The position numbers and the translations under genes are program-made. The notes beneath the pieces were generated by a model that was not told where the DNA came from, did no database searches, and saw only the letters and a program-made list of their open reading frames with translations. From positions 33,276 through 97,275 of the IMG/VR virus record IMGVR_UViG_3300023184_009676: DNA of 64,000 nt, one strand, 5' to 3'. The stretch comes from a virus. This document shows positions 1 to 9,557 of this stretch, piece after piece (within the stretch, counting starts at the first letter, position 1; each line of letters opens with the position of its first letter).

Positions 1-2
1 AA

Positions 3-728
3 GCTTCTAAAGCTGGTAAAGTATTAGGTATGGGAGCAAAAGTTGGAAAATTCGTAGGAGGTAGTCCATTTTTAGGAGATTTAGTAGATGTTGCTTCTAT
101 TGGTGCAGGAGCCCTCTCTGGAGGAGGAAACGCATCTGAAACAATGGGCGATATGATGTTAGAATCCGCGCAAGAAAGAGTAAATAAACCTGGTGCGCAC
201 ATGGGCGGCGACTTTTTAGCAGGCATGAGCGTAAGAGGAATGACAAGTTCTTTCTTAGCTAAAGATGTTAATAAAATGCAAGAGGGCGAAGGTGGCATAA
301 ATAGATTAGAAAATGCCATGAAAATGAAAGAATTGATAAAATCTCAGGGTGGCAGCGTCAGAAACTCTGAATTATTTAGCCCAGATTTTAGAAAAAATTT
401 AACAGATCCAGAATGGCAGAAATCTCATGGTCTTGCTCCTCATTTAGACAAATCTGGTGGCGTTGTTGCTCCAACTGGTGCGGCAATCCCAACTGGAGAT
501 GCTGCTGCAAAAGCCAATCCAAAATCAGAAGCTTCTAAAACCGAGGCAAAGCCACAAGAACCACAAAAGGTTGATGTCAAAATGAGTGCAGAGCCATTGC
601 ATGTAAATGTTACTGTTACTGACGAAAACGGCAAAAAAATACAAGAAATGCAGCAACAAATTGTTCAGTTCAAGCAAAAATTAGAAGAAGTAACTGGAAA
701 TAAAACTCCAGCAACTGTAAAAGCATAA
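3..728 (+). CDS. C-terminal end of a probable tail tape-measure protein (truncated by window edge)
   Basis: The reading frame is open from base 3, before the first ATG at 30, so this is the 3' end of a gene that starts outside the window. The visible part begins with Gly/Ala/Val-rich stretches (GKVLGMGAKVGKFVGG, then ASIGAGALSGGG) like the hydrophobic segments of tape-measure proteins. It continues with a Pro/Lys/Ala-rich linker and closes with a short coiled coil rich in Gln, Glu and Lys. Position directly upstream of tail-like genes supports a tape-measure or other tail-lumen protein. No catalytic motif is visible. The identification rests on composition and context, not on a family-specific motif; a structural protein of another kind is possible. 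Confidence 0.5.
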   Translation, partial: ASKAGKVLGMGAKVGKFVGGSPFLGDLVDVASIGAGALSGGGNASETMGDMMLESAQERVNKPGAHMGGDFLAGMSVRGMTSSFLAKDVNKMQEGEGGINRLENAMKMKELIKSQGGSVRNSELFSPDFRKNLTDPEWQKSHGLAPHLDKSGGVVAPTGAAIPTGDAAAKANPKSEASKTEAKPQEPQKVDVKMSAEPLHVNVTVTDENGKKIQEMQQQIVQFKQKLEEVTGNKTPATVKA

Positions 729-729
729 G

Positions 730-735
730 TATAAT
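730..735 (+). promoter_or_regulatory. TATAAT -10-like box close to start codon
   Basis: TATAAT ends 11 bases before the ATG at 747. No -35-like hexamer is obvious. It belongs to a set of similar boxes just upstream of start codons in this window, read here as late-type promoters giving very short leaders. Confidence 0.4.
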
Positions 736-746
736 ATTATAACTAT

Positions 747-2579
747 ATGGCAAATTTTGTAGGTTTAATAACTGGCACACTAGGGTACGAAAAAAAGAAA
801 GAATTTTTCGGCAACGCCCTTATGCTCAGGGAGGTTGATACATACAACTATGAAATTTATAGTACTGATTTTGCTACTCAAAGCGCAGATGTAATTCAAA
901 ACAAAATTCAACAGCAATTTTCAAGTGTTTACTCTGGAGATGTTAATGTCAAAGTATTTAATACCCAAAATACTTATCAATTTCCCAGCGATAGTTTAAG
1001 GGCTTCAAGATTTTCAGTAACAGTTGAAATTAAATTGCCATATGCCAATTTATCTAGCGACTTTACTGAATTAGCGGGAAATTATTATAAAGGTTTAGAT
1101 TCAACATTTTTTACTAACTATGGTAAATATTTATTGGATTTTAAAGAAGATTTCACCTTTGCAACCAATGCAAATGGAAACAGAGAATTTGGACACAGTG
1201 TTTCTTTTGGATTGCAAACTGGTTGGGCAGGAAGCAATTCTCAAACAGGAAGAAAATCTTATGCACAGCAATTAGTTAGCGGTATTTTTAGTCAAGACAA
1301 AAATACCACATTTGGCATAGATACAATGGTGGGTAATGTTCTTTATGTTGGGGACAGCGCGGTATTTAGAAATTATTATTCAGAGTCTTATGACTTAATG
1401 AAAAACTCTTATACTTTTTCAAGAAAAAGAGAGCAGTTACCAATTGATTCAACGAATTCAATTTATAACTTGAATTATTCAATTAACTTAAATACAGATG
1501 GAACCGTTGATGTTTCAGAAAAAGCTTCCACAATGGCAAAGATTAGCTTTGTTTCTGCAAAGACTGATTTTGAAAATTTTTATACTGGATCATATGGTCG
1601 TTGTAATATTATGTTTAATAAATTTTATAATTCAAACATTATGTTGCAAGATACGCAATATTCCACTTATGGAATAAATGCTATTTCTGGATTAATAAAT
1701 TCTCCATTAAAATTAACAAGATTTTATGATACAAACAGCTTGCAGTTAAATTATGATGTTACTTATACCAATAATCCAAACTATTCTGGCCCAGGAACAA
1801 TACAGTCAGAAACACTTGAATTTAATATTGATAAATATAATAGAGTTGAAGCGTCTCATGCTTTTGACTTTGTATCTAATAGGATTACGGGTAATGCCTC
1901 TACTTTTTCTAGTTTGATAAATTCTGCTATTTCTTCAACTGGGCCAACAGTAAGTGGGTATTATAGTTCAAATTTTTCTAATATCAACTCTATTTATCCA
2001 AAAATTAATTTGATTAAAAGCGCTGCAAGTTATCCTAATATTAAAACGAAAGCAATGGCAAAGTTTGAATATAGCAACAATCCAACTTATTTTGTCGCAT
2101 ATAATGGGGTAGTATTTAAGGTTTTAGATTATGATATCGAAAAGAAATCTCCCCCAGACATTATTAAAGAATACAAAATTGTTAATCGCCCTACAAAAAA
2201 GTCAATAATGACTTATGAATATCAATCGGAAAGGGGCATGATATCAGTAAATGTAAAAGCTTCAATTGGCAAACAAAATAATCAATTTTATCCAAATAAT
2301 GTTGGCAGTTTTTCACCATTAAATGATGATTCGAATGGTAATAGTTTACCGCTATATCAATATTTAAATGCGGTTTATCAATACGCTGGGCAATTATTCA
2401 TGACTCAATTTGGCGATCCAACCGTGGCTTTTAATTGGTTCATTGCTGATTCTAGTTATTCTTTTAGCTCCGAAGGAGAGCTGAATGTAAAAATAGATTA
2501 TAATTATACATTAAAGAAAAGATCCGACGTTATACAAGCAAATCAAAGACCGACGACAGTGGCGCTCGGTGGTTATTAA
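747..2579 (+). CDS. Tail/baseplate structural protein (paralogue of next gene)
   Basis: A 610-residue protein with no signal peptide, rich in Tyr, Asn, Ser and Phe and alternating beta-type sequence. Segments such as LNTDGTVDVSEKAS (about residue 250) and FATNANGNREFGHSVSF (about 130) look like repeats of one beta domain. The segment QNDDGTVNVNHKIS in the following gene matches the same pattern, so the two genes are probably diverged duplicates. It lies just after the tape-measure end and before large fibre-like genes, the usual place of distal tail and baseplate proteins. I do not recognise a named family; the function is inferred from position and composition. Confidence 0.55.
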   Translation: MANFVGLITGTLGYEKKKEFFGNALMLREVDTYNYEIYSTDFATQSADVIQNKIQQQFSSVYSGDVNVKVFNTQNTYQFPSDSLRASRFSVTVEIKLPYANLSSDFTELAGNYYKGLDSTFFTNYGKYLLDFKEDFTFATNANGNREFGHSVSFGLQTGWAGSNSQTGRKSYAQQLVSGIFSQDKNTTFGIDTMVGNVLYVGDSAVFRNYYSESYDLMKNSYTFSRKREQLPIDSTNSIYNLNYSINLNTDGTVDVSEKASTMAKISFVSAKTDFENFYTGSYGRCNIMFNKFYNSNIMLQDTQYSTYGINAISGLINSPLKLTRFYDTNSLQLNYDVTYTNNPNYSGPGTIQSETLEFNIDKYNRVEASHAFDFVSNRITGNASTFSSLINSAISSTGPTVSGYYSSNFSNINSIYPKINLIKSAASYPNIKTKAMAKFEYSNNPTYFVAYNGVVFKVLDYDIEKKSPPDIIKEYKIVNRPTKKSIMTYEYQSERGMISVNVKASIGKQNNQFYPNNVGSFSPLNDDSNGNSLPLYQYLNAVYQYAGQLFMTQFGDPTVAFNWFIADSSYSFSSEGELNVKIDYNYTLKKRSDVIQANQRPTTVALGGY

Positions 2580-2582
2580 TTT

Positions 2583-4247
2583 ATGACAAATAGCATAACA
2601 GTATCATATAATGGCACAGCACTAAGTCCCACGCCATTAATTAATTATTCAAAATCGCCAATTAATTTTGGTTATATCTATGGATACAATACAGATATAA
2701 CTTTGGATGGTCTTTATTCTGGTATATCAACTACTGGGGCAGCAATATCTGCTTTGACAACCATATTCGCAAATCAATTTAAAACATTAAGCGTTGACAC
2801 AGATACAACAGCAAATCTTTATAAATGGGATAATGTAACCGTTGATTCTATATCAATTGAACCAAATCCTTATTACTCGGGTAGCTTTGTTAAATATTCT
2901 ATTAAATTAAAATCTTATGATTTTCCCAGTGGAGTTATAGATCCTTCGAATGAATATTCTTTCACTCAAAATGATGATGGAACAGTAAATGTTAATCATA
3001 AAATTAGCGCTAGGGGCGTAAGAAACAATGTTGGAGCGTTTGCAAATGCAATCGCTTTCGTAGGTCAGTTTACTGGAAAAGACCCTTATTCAAATTGCGC
3101 ACCTTATTTTATTCCAAATGGAAGCGGGGTATTATTGAGTTCTTCAGAAAGTATAAATCGCGCAGAGGGCATATATAGCGTTAATGAAGTTTATAAATAT
3201 ATAACAGGAGATATAACAAGTCCTTATTTTCATACCACCAATTTAAGTATTGATGATAGCATTGAGGCAGACTTTAGAAAAATAAATTACGAATTAAAAA
3301 TACAAGGGTCGCCAATATCAAAAAATTTAGAAAATGTTATTTCTACTTTGAATTATAATCTCCAATCAGACATTGGAGACGAATTTGGATTTGATGTTTC
3401 CAACTGGGTAAAGGATACTTATTCTGCCACAATTGACTCTGGATCCGCATCAATTGATATTAAAGTCGGTTATATCTCTGGCGCATCAATAAAAACTGGA
3501 TTTTTTGATTATGATGTATCTTGGGATAATGATAGGTTAACAAATACAGAAAATTGGAGAATAAATGGGGATTTTAGATGTTTTGGTCCATTAGAATATA
3601 AAAGAAATCAATTAGATAAATTTAAGACCGCCAATAATATAAATTTCTCGGGAAACGATGCTTACCGTCCTTATTTGTCGGGACTGATAACTTCTTCTCC
3701 AATTTTTTCAAGTTTGCATGATTCTTTTAAGAGGTTGTCTTATAATTCAAAAATTGTTGTGAATGAGAATCAGAAATTAGCTACATTAAGGCTATCTTTG
3801 GAATTAAATGCTTCTTATGAGCCCGCTGGAGTTTCTGAATTAAGATATTCTTTGGATGGCTCTCCTTCTAAATGGATATATGAATTACTTCCTTCCGCAA
3901 ATATTGAAGGATCTTTTGTTGTTCAAGACTTGCAATTACAGACACAGCCAAAGCAAAAATTTACAATTTCGGCAAAAACATATGATAAAGCAGCCGCAGC
4001 ATCTGCCATTTATGGATATATGAATGGATTAACTTCAACATATGTAAATTCTGGCACGGACACCGATGTGGGGGCATTTTTAATTGATGAAAATTTACGC
4101 ACGGGTGTTTATGATATTTCTTTGTCCAAAGAATTTTTAGGAAATGATAATGCCTCAATTTCTTCTACTTTGTTAAAATTGCAGGCAATTGGTACATATT
4201 CTGGAACTGTTGCAGTTCGTCCTGGAGGATATAATTTTGGTTATTAA
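2583..4247 (+). CDS. Tail/baseplate structural protein, second copy
   Basis: A 554-residue beta-rich protein that starts 3 bases after the previous stop and shares with that gene the pattern [YF]-x-[FI]-x-x-N-x-D-G-T-V-x-V-x-x-K-x-S, at about residues 126-143 here. The spacing shows one transcript. No Shine-Dalgarno sequence precedes the ATG. The C-terminus is a mixed beta sequence with GTYSGTVAVRPGGY near the end. Most likely another copy of the same virion protein fold, which would let two related subunits form a ring or a stacked baseplate layer; this is inference. Confidence 0.5.
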   Translation: MTNSITVSYNGTALSPTPLINYSKSPINFGYIYGYNTDITLDGLYSGISTTGAAISALTTIFANQFKTLSVDTDTTANLYKWDNVTVDSISIEPNPYYSGSFVKYSIKLKSYDFPSGVIDPSNEYSFTQNDDGTVNVNHKISARGVRNNVGAFANAIAFVGQFTGKDPYSNCAPYFIPNGSGVLLSSSESINRAEGIYSVNEVYKYITGDITSPYFHTTNLSIDDSIEADFRKINYELKIQGSPISKNLENVISTLNYNLQSDIGDEFGFDVSNWVKDTYSATIDSGSASIDIKVGYISGASIKTGFFDYDVSWDNDRLTNTENWRINGDFRCFGPLEYKRNQLDKFKTANNINFSGNDAYRPYLSGLITSSPIFSSLHDSFKRLSYNSKIVVNENQKLATLRLSLELNASYEPAGVSELRYSLDGSPSKWIYELLPSANIEGSFVVQDLQLQTQPKQKFTISAKTYDKAAAASAIYGYMNGLTSTYVNSGTDTDVGAFLIDENLRTGVYDISLSKEFLGNDNASISSTLLKLQAIGTYSGTVAVRPGGYNFGY

Positions 4248-4265
4248 GTGTAATTAATCATATTA

Positions 4266-4274
4266 GGACAAAGG
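4266..4274 (+). repeat. GGACAAAGG motif upstream of fibre-like gene
   Basis: GGACAAAGG sits 3 bases before the ATG at 4278 and its AAGG part can serve as a ribosome binding site. The same nine bases recur at 16835-16843 in the leader of the giant fibre gene at 16857. Confidence 0.25.
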
Positions 4275-4277
4275 AAA

Positions 4278-6071
4278 ATGAATACTAACTCTTTTTTAAC
4301 TTGCTTAAATGCAGCAGGAGTAAACACAGGAATTTCTATTCTTGGTCTATATTCATTTTCTAGCGGCGTTCCTTCTTTGGTTTATAACCAAGTATATACA
4401 ACCGGCGCTAATCTATTTAGTGGCTCTCCTTACGCCCCTTCTTTGCCATTAATTTTTGTCGGTACAGGTAATCAAACTAGTGGTATTTTTTCAAAAACAC
4501 AACCTTATCAAATAGGTACAGGTATACCTAGTATTTTTTCCACAATTTTTTCCTTGAATTATAGCGGATGCTTAAATAATCAGAGTAATAATTATTTGCT
4601 TGCTTCAACGGTTTTCGATTATAATAGTTCTACTTCTGGGGTATCATTAGGCATAACTCCTTCTAATAGACTTTTTTTTAACACTAAAAATTATTCATAT
4701 ACTTTATCACAAGAAATTGGTAGTGGTGATTTTGCTTATTTTAGTGTTCAAGACAATAGATTTGTAAATATTGGATTAATGAATTTGAGAGACAATTCAT
4801 TTACTCAGAAATTTTATGATGCGGGGAGTGGGGCGCTAGATTCTTCTCAATTGTTTATTGGAGGAATGAAAAATTATCCACCTAATTTCACCGGATATTC
4901 TGGAGTTATAAAAGATATATATTTATTTAGCGGCAATTTGTCAAATCAATTCATAAGTAATTGTGTTGATTGCTCTTTTGCTACTGGTTCATCTTATTCT
5001 TCCTCAACATCTGGATATAGCTCCGCAAAAATAACTGGATCTTATTGGACGGGTATTTATGAAACTGGCATAACAGGTTATAAAACCGTTTCTACTTCAT
5101 ATGTAAAACAAGATGGAACTTCTGGAAGCCTTTATGTTAGTTCTGGGCTAACGGGAAATATTTTATCTTATTATGGTCTTACTCCTCAAATTCAAAACGT
5201 CCAGTATACCCTTACTGGTACTGGAATTTCAATTCAATATGATACAGGTACAAGAGCAAGCTACTCCGCCTTTGATTTATATATTCAGCAAGGGCTTGTT
5301 TCTGGGGACGTCGTAGAAGTTTATACTTATCCCGTAAATAACTCTAATATTGAATTATCTATCTTTAATAATTTTTATCCAATTGTGAGTGGGGAAGCAC
5401 AGATATATGGCAATGGTCTTGCGGAAACTTCTGGAGTAGATTATACCGTTGCCTTTAACAATTTAATTAGTGGTTTTGATAACAATGATATTCTTCTGTA
5501 TGACATTTATCCTGTAACTTTCACAATGCCTTATCAAAGCGGGTATGTTTCTACTGGCGCTTCTGGCGCTGGATATATTTCAATTACTGGTATAAGTGGT
5601 ATAAATTTGGCTTCGGGATTTAACTATGATTTTTACCTAAATGGTCAAAAAATGATTAGTGGCTTAAATTATACTTCTAGTGGGTCTACATTAAGGGTTT
5701 CTGGCAATGATTTATCCGACATTAATGACCCATATCAAGACTATCTTGAGGCTAAATTTATACCTATTTATTCTGGTTTTTTAAGAAATCTTTATCAAAT
5801 ATCTGGAAATCAATACTATATTAGCGGAATTTTAGGTTTTAATCAACAAATTTGGGTTAATGGCCTTAGACAAAGCCTTAATATTGATTATTATAAAAAT
5901 AGTAGATGTAGATTTTGTTCTGGTGATTTTAATGACCCTAATTATTCATTTAATTTATATAATAGTATAACTAATTTAGTTAATCTTTCACCAATTTATC
6001 CAGGTAGTGTGGTCCTAGGATTTGATGGATTACCTATATTAGACATTAACGGGGAAATAATTTATTTTTAA
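4278..6071 (+). CDS. Fibre-like protein with possible LamG/concanavalin-like N-terminal domain
   Basis: 597 residues, very rich in Ser, Gly, Tyr, Thr and Asn. Residues of about 90-225 have the rhythm of a LamG/concanavalin-like jelly roll: a surface description (NYLLASTVFDYNSSTSGVSLG), a central strand pair, then SQLFIGGMKNYPPNFTGYSGVIKDIYLFSG, which resembles the closing strands of that fold. The rest has repeated S-G and T-G turns typical of phage fibres and adhesins. It is preceded by an AAGG ribosome binding site. Likely role is host receptor binding or decoration of the tail tip. LamG is a motif-level judgement and has not been checked by any search. Confidence 0.45.
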   Translation: MNTNSFLTCLNAAGVNTGISILGLYSFSSGVPSLVYNQVYTTGANLFSGSPYAPSLPLIFVGTGNQTSGIFSKTQPYQIGTGIPSIFSTIFSLNYSGCLNNQSNNYLLASTVFDYNSSTSGVSLGITPSNRLFFNTKNYSYTLSQEIGSGDFAYFSVQDNRFVNIGLMNLRDNSFTQKFYDAGSGALDSSQLFIGGMKNYPPNFTGYSGVIKDIYLFSGNLSNQFISNCVDCSFATGSSYSSSTSGYSSAKITGSYWTGIYETGITGYKTVSTSYVKQDGTSGSLYVSSGLTGNILSYYGLTPQIQNVQYTLTGTGISIQYDTGTRASYSAFDLYIQQGLVSGDVVEVYTYPVNNSNIELSIFNNFYPIVSGEAQIYGNGLAETSGVDYTVAFNNLISGFDNNDILLYDIYPVTFTMPYQSGYVSTGASGAGYISITGISGINLASGFNYDFYLNGQKMISGLNYTSSGSTLRVSGNDLSDINDPYQDYLEAKFIPIYSGFLRNLYQISGNQYYISGILGFNQQIWVNGLRQSLNIDYYKNSRCRFCSGDFNDPNYSFNLYNSITNLVNLSPIYPGSVVLGFDGLPILDINGEIIYF

Positions 6072-6077
6072 TAATAT

Positions 6078-9000
6078 ATGATTCAAGTTTTACAAGGAGT
6101 AAAGGTTACGCCAAAAGGTGCAAAAAATCGTTTTTTGAGTGACGCCAAATGGAAGCAGCAATCATATGCTTTCGGGGGATGGATTTATGATGTATCTACT
6201 GAATTAAATTTCAGCACAAGTCCCACGGAAATTCAAATGCATGTTGCTTTGGAAACGTCTTCATTTTCTCAGTCCGTTGCCCTTTTTGATATTAATCAGG
6301 GGGATTTAAATTGTAGCGCTGATATAGGTGGGGCATCAAACGAAAGGACTTTTGATATAGATTTAGATGGGCTTGTTTTCTCTGACTTTCTTTTGTATTC
6401 TTATGATATTTCAATAGAAGCCGGCCAGAAAATTCTTCATATTGTTTTCAAAGACCATTCTCTTGTTCTTGATAAAATTTACGTGGGATTATTTAGAAAA
6501 GAAGGTTTTACTTTTCCTCATTTTGCCAGCTCACTTATTCAAATGCCAATGAGATGTCAGACTTGTCAATATGACGGCAGCGTCGTAAGTGGTACAGGCG
6601 TGGTTTCCAGAGATATTGGTTATGCGTCTTACGCTGGTATGAATGGAAAAGTTTACGATGGATTTTCAAATGTTTATTATGGAGATGGAAACGTTTATGA
6701 TTCTTGGGATAAATTGATTAAATTTTCAAATAACAAAGGCGCATCTCCTGGAACTTTTGGTACGTTTGATTTAAATGGCGGATATTTAATTCTTGGCTCT
6801 GAAAGCGCAACAACAGAAAGATGCAATAGTTCTCCTGATGTTACTTATAGTTTCATTGAATTACTTTCATCTCTAAGAAGCAACGGCTTATCTTTTAAAG
6901 GAGCTTTTCCAATTGGTTATATAGATTCAGATTCATTATATAGAAAAAATTACAATGGTCCACTAAGAAATGTTTTGGAAAATTGGTGCTCTGATTTGGG
7001 TTATACATTTTATTGTAGTGGTAAAACATTTATTGGCGTCAATTTAAAGAATCCTATTGATATCAGTAAATTAACTGGAATAGCTGATCCCACAAGTGAA
7101 CTTGGTCAAGGATTCCAGATTAATTATGGTGGTAATACAAATGGTACAGCTATTCTTTCTATGAATAGCAAGGTTTCTCTTGATGGAACATTTAAGCAGT
7201 CTGTGGTTGTAGAAAATGACTATCCTATTCAAGAAAAACAAACGAGCAAAAATGTTAAAAAATATATTGGCATAACTCCGATGCATCCCATTTCTTTAAA
7301 CGAAATAAATCAGGCCCAGATCAGTGATATCAATGTATATGGCACGCCTTTCTATAGAAGTGCTTATGATACAGATTGTTTTGATAAAGTATTCACTGCT
7401 GGTGGCCCTGCTACTGTAGAAAATTCTGCTTGGTATCTTAATTTTGCCAGATTAGATGGTAGAAGCTATGGTGATGTTGACGCGGCAATTGCGCTAACAA
7501 ATTATAATTCTTCTTTAAGGGATATGTTTGTTGCTCAAAGAGCTTTGCGTAATGTAAGCTATGGCGCAAACACCATATTAAGATATCAAAATGGGCAGCC
7601 TGTTACTGATGCAAATGGCGTCACATTGTATGATTCTTTAGCTAATCCATATTGCGTTGCAAATTTTAATGCCCTTGGAATGTTCCCAGTTTTAGAAATA
7701 ACTGATCAACAATTCAAAACAGATATTTTATCAGATAACATTACTAATGCAGAAAAAGATGGTTTATCTAATTTGAATATTGATCAACAATATTACAGAG
7801 TTTTCTTGGGTTATTATTTTTCTGATTATAAAGAAGATATAATAAACTGGGAAAAAGCCGCCGCAGACTCAATGTATAAATATGGCGCAGTCACACGCGG
7901 AACACTAACAACTTTTCCATTTGTGTCTGGAAATCTTTTGGAAGATATTTCTCCAACGGCTGGATTTTATGGTCAAAATGGCCTAGTTTATACAAGACTA
8001 GAAAACTCTTTTGATCCATCAACAGACAGATATCAAGACGTTAAGACTTTTCCAAATCCAGATGTTTTTGTTGGTTCTGGATATGTAAAATCCCTTTCTC
8101 AAGGAACTTATTACAGAAATAATTCTACTTATACTTCATTTATTCCTCCTGGTTATAGCGATTATCCTGGAAGAGTTCCGACGGGCCTATGGATTGCATC
8201 ATTAGATAATCCCTGGGGAACAACTCAGGAAGATTTCAATAGACAGTTAACGATGCAATTAACTGATGTCTGCGCGCAAAATTATAGTATCAGTCAAAGC
8301 GCACAAGAGCAACTAACTCAAACAGACAGACAAAATCAAGATTGGAGATTAGAAGATTTTCTTCCTATCGCTAATCCAGATTTAGAAAAGGTGGATGATT
8401 TAATTAGAACACTTGTTTATGATGGATATAATATAGATACCTTTCCAGACGAAGTTGTAACAACTTATGTTGATATTCACCGCATCCAAAAGAAGCATTG
8501 TAAAAAACTTCACATCTTAATCATTCCAGATACCATTACTCATCCGAATATCTATGCACAATTTAATTCAAGGCCAATTAATAAAATTAATCAAGCCGCA
8601 TTAAAGGCTTACAAACAGAGACTCTACGAGACTGACTTGAAAAAATTCACGACAGAGACTCCGAGTATTTGCAGCTTAAGTCTCCTTGACGAGATGTGTA
8701 GAAATTTATTAACTGGCGCGCAGGGATCAAATTATACCCTTCAAGGATTTAATTTTCCATCTACCCAGGCAAATGGTTGCATTTTGTTAGAAGATAAAAA
8801 TAAACCATTCTTTTATGGATTTCAAAATGATACACTATATCGTCCAAATTCAAGGAGCCTAGATATTTATATTCAGAAAAATCCAAATAAAAATTATTCT
8901 ATGCCAACTGATGTTAATGGAGATATTTATTTCTCTGATTTAGATGGGACTGTCGTTTTGCAAGATGGGTCATTAAACACATCAATTGTTTATCCCGTGC

Positions 9001-9557
9001 AACCAAATTCACAACAAAATGTCTCATATGGATATGGTTCTCAGGCAAATTATTCTGGAGTACTATCTACTAATATATTAGAAGAATATCGCATTCCAAA
9101 GATAACAAACATCTATGGTTCTCCAGTAAATACCACTGGAAATAATACAATTAAACAAAAAATGATCCATACTCCAGTTGATGATACATTACAGCCTCAA
9201 TTGGATCCAAATTCAAATAAAGCTACTACATATATTACCGTCATTTCTGGCGGAGGATACTCTAACATAGTTACTACTCCGCAACAATATTATAATTTAA
9301 TTTCAGGTATTAATAATTACAATCTTGATGTTCCAACAAAAACAATTGATTTGAGCTTGGCTGGTTCTCCAAGATTTTTCCCATCTGGATTTTTGCCTTA
9401 TTTAACTCCTTCCAATGGTTTAATAAGTATAAAATTAAGTGTGGGAGAAAATGGTGTAAAAACTGATATGACTTTTTCTGATAGGCCAAAACAGTTGCCA
9501 ACCGAGGAAGCAATATTGAACAAGATTGGACCAAGGATAAAAGGAATCTATAACTAA
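6078..9557 (+). CDS. Large tail protein, possible baseplate hub
   Basis: 1159 residues. The first 200 residues look like two small beta domains (IQVLQGVKVTPKGAKNRF onward) followed by a cysteine pair in RCQTCQYDG (about residue 158), a possible metal or disulfide site. The middle holds long aromatic-rich segments. Around residues 760-880 there is a more helical part with AALKAYKQRLYETDLKKF. It is the largest protein of the first structural block and lies between fibre-like genes, so a hub or tail-tip protein that organises fibres fits. No protease, lysozyme or lyase motif was seen. The role is inferred from size and position. Confidence 0.4.
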   Translation: MIQVLQGVKVTPKGAKNRFLSDAKWKQQSYAFGGWIYDVSTELNFSTSPTEIQMHVALETSSFSQSVALFDINQGDLNCSADIGGASNERTFDIDLDGLVFSDFLLYSYDISIEAGQKILHIVFKDHSLVLDKIYVGLFRKEGFTFPHFASSLIQMPMRCQTCQYDGSVVSGTGVVSRDIGYASYAGMNGKVYDGFSNVYYGDGNVYDSWDKLIKFSNNKGASPGTFGTFDLNGGYLILGSESATTERCNSSPDVTYSFIELLSSLRSNGLSFKGAFPIGYIDSDSLYRKNYNGPLRNVLENWCSDLGYTFYCSGKTFIGVNLKNPIDISKLTGIADPTSELGQGFQINYGGNTNGTAILSMNSKVSLDGTFKQSVVVENDYPIQEKQTSKNVKKYIGITPMHPISLNEINQAQISDINVYGTPFYRSAYDTDCFDKVFTAGGPATVENSAWYLNFARLDGRSYGDVDAAIALTNYNSSLRDMFVAQRALRNVSYGANTILRYQNGQPVTDANGVTLYDSLANPYCVANFNALGMFPVLEITDQQFKTDILSDNITNAEKDGLSNLNIDQQYYRVFLGYYFSDYKEDIINWEKAAADSMYKYGAVTRGTLTTFPFVSGNLLEDISPTAGFYGQNGLVYTRLENSFDPSTDRYQDVKTFPNPDVFVGSGYVKSLSQGTYYRNNSTYTSFIPPGYSDYPGRVPTGLWIASLDNPWGTTQEDFNRQLTMQLTDVCAQNYSISQSAQEQLTQTDRQNQDWRLEDFLPIANPDLEKVDDLIRTLVYDGYNIDTFPDEVVTTYVDIHRIQKKHCKKLHILIIPDTITHPNIYAQFNSRPINKINQAALKAYKQRLYETDLKKFTTETPSICSLSLLDEMCRNLLTGAQGSNYTLQGFNFPSTQANGCILLEDKNKPFFYGFQNDTLYRPNSRSLDIYIQKNPNKNYSMPTDVNGDIYFSDLDGTVVLQDGSLNTSIVYPVQPNSQQNVSYGYGSQANYSGVLSTNILEEYRIPKITNIYGSPVNTTGNNTIKQKMIHTPVDDTLQPQLDPNSNKATTYITVISGGGYSNIVTTPQQYYNLISGINNYNLDVPTKTIDLSLAGSPRFFPSGFLPYLTPSNGLISIKLSVGENGVKTDMTFSDRPKQLPTEEAILNKIGPRIKGIYN

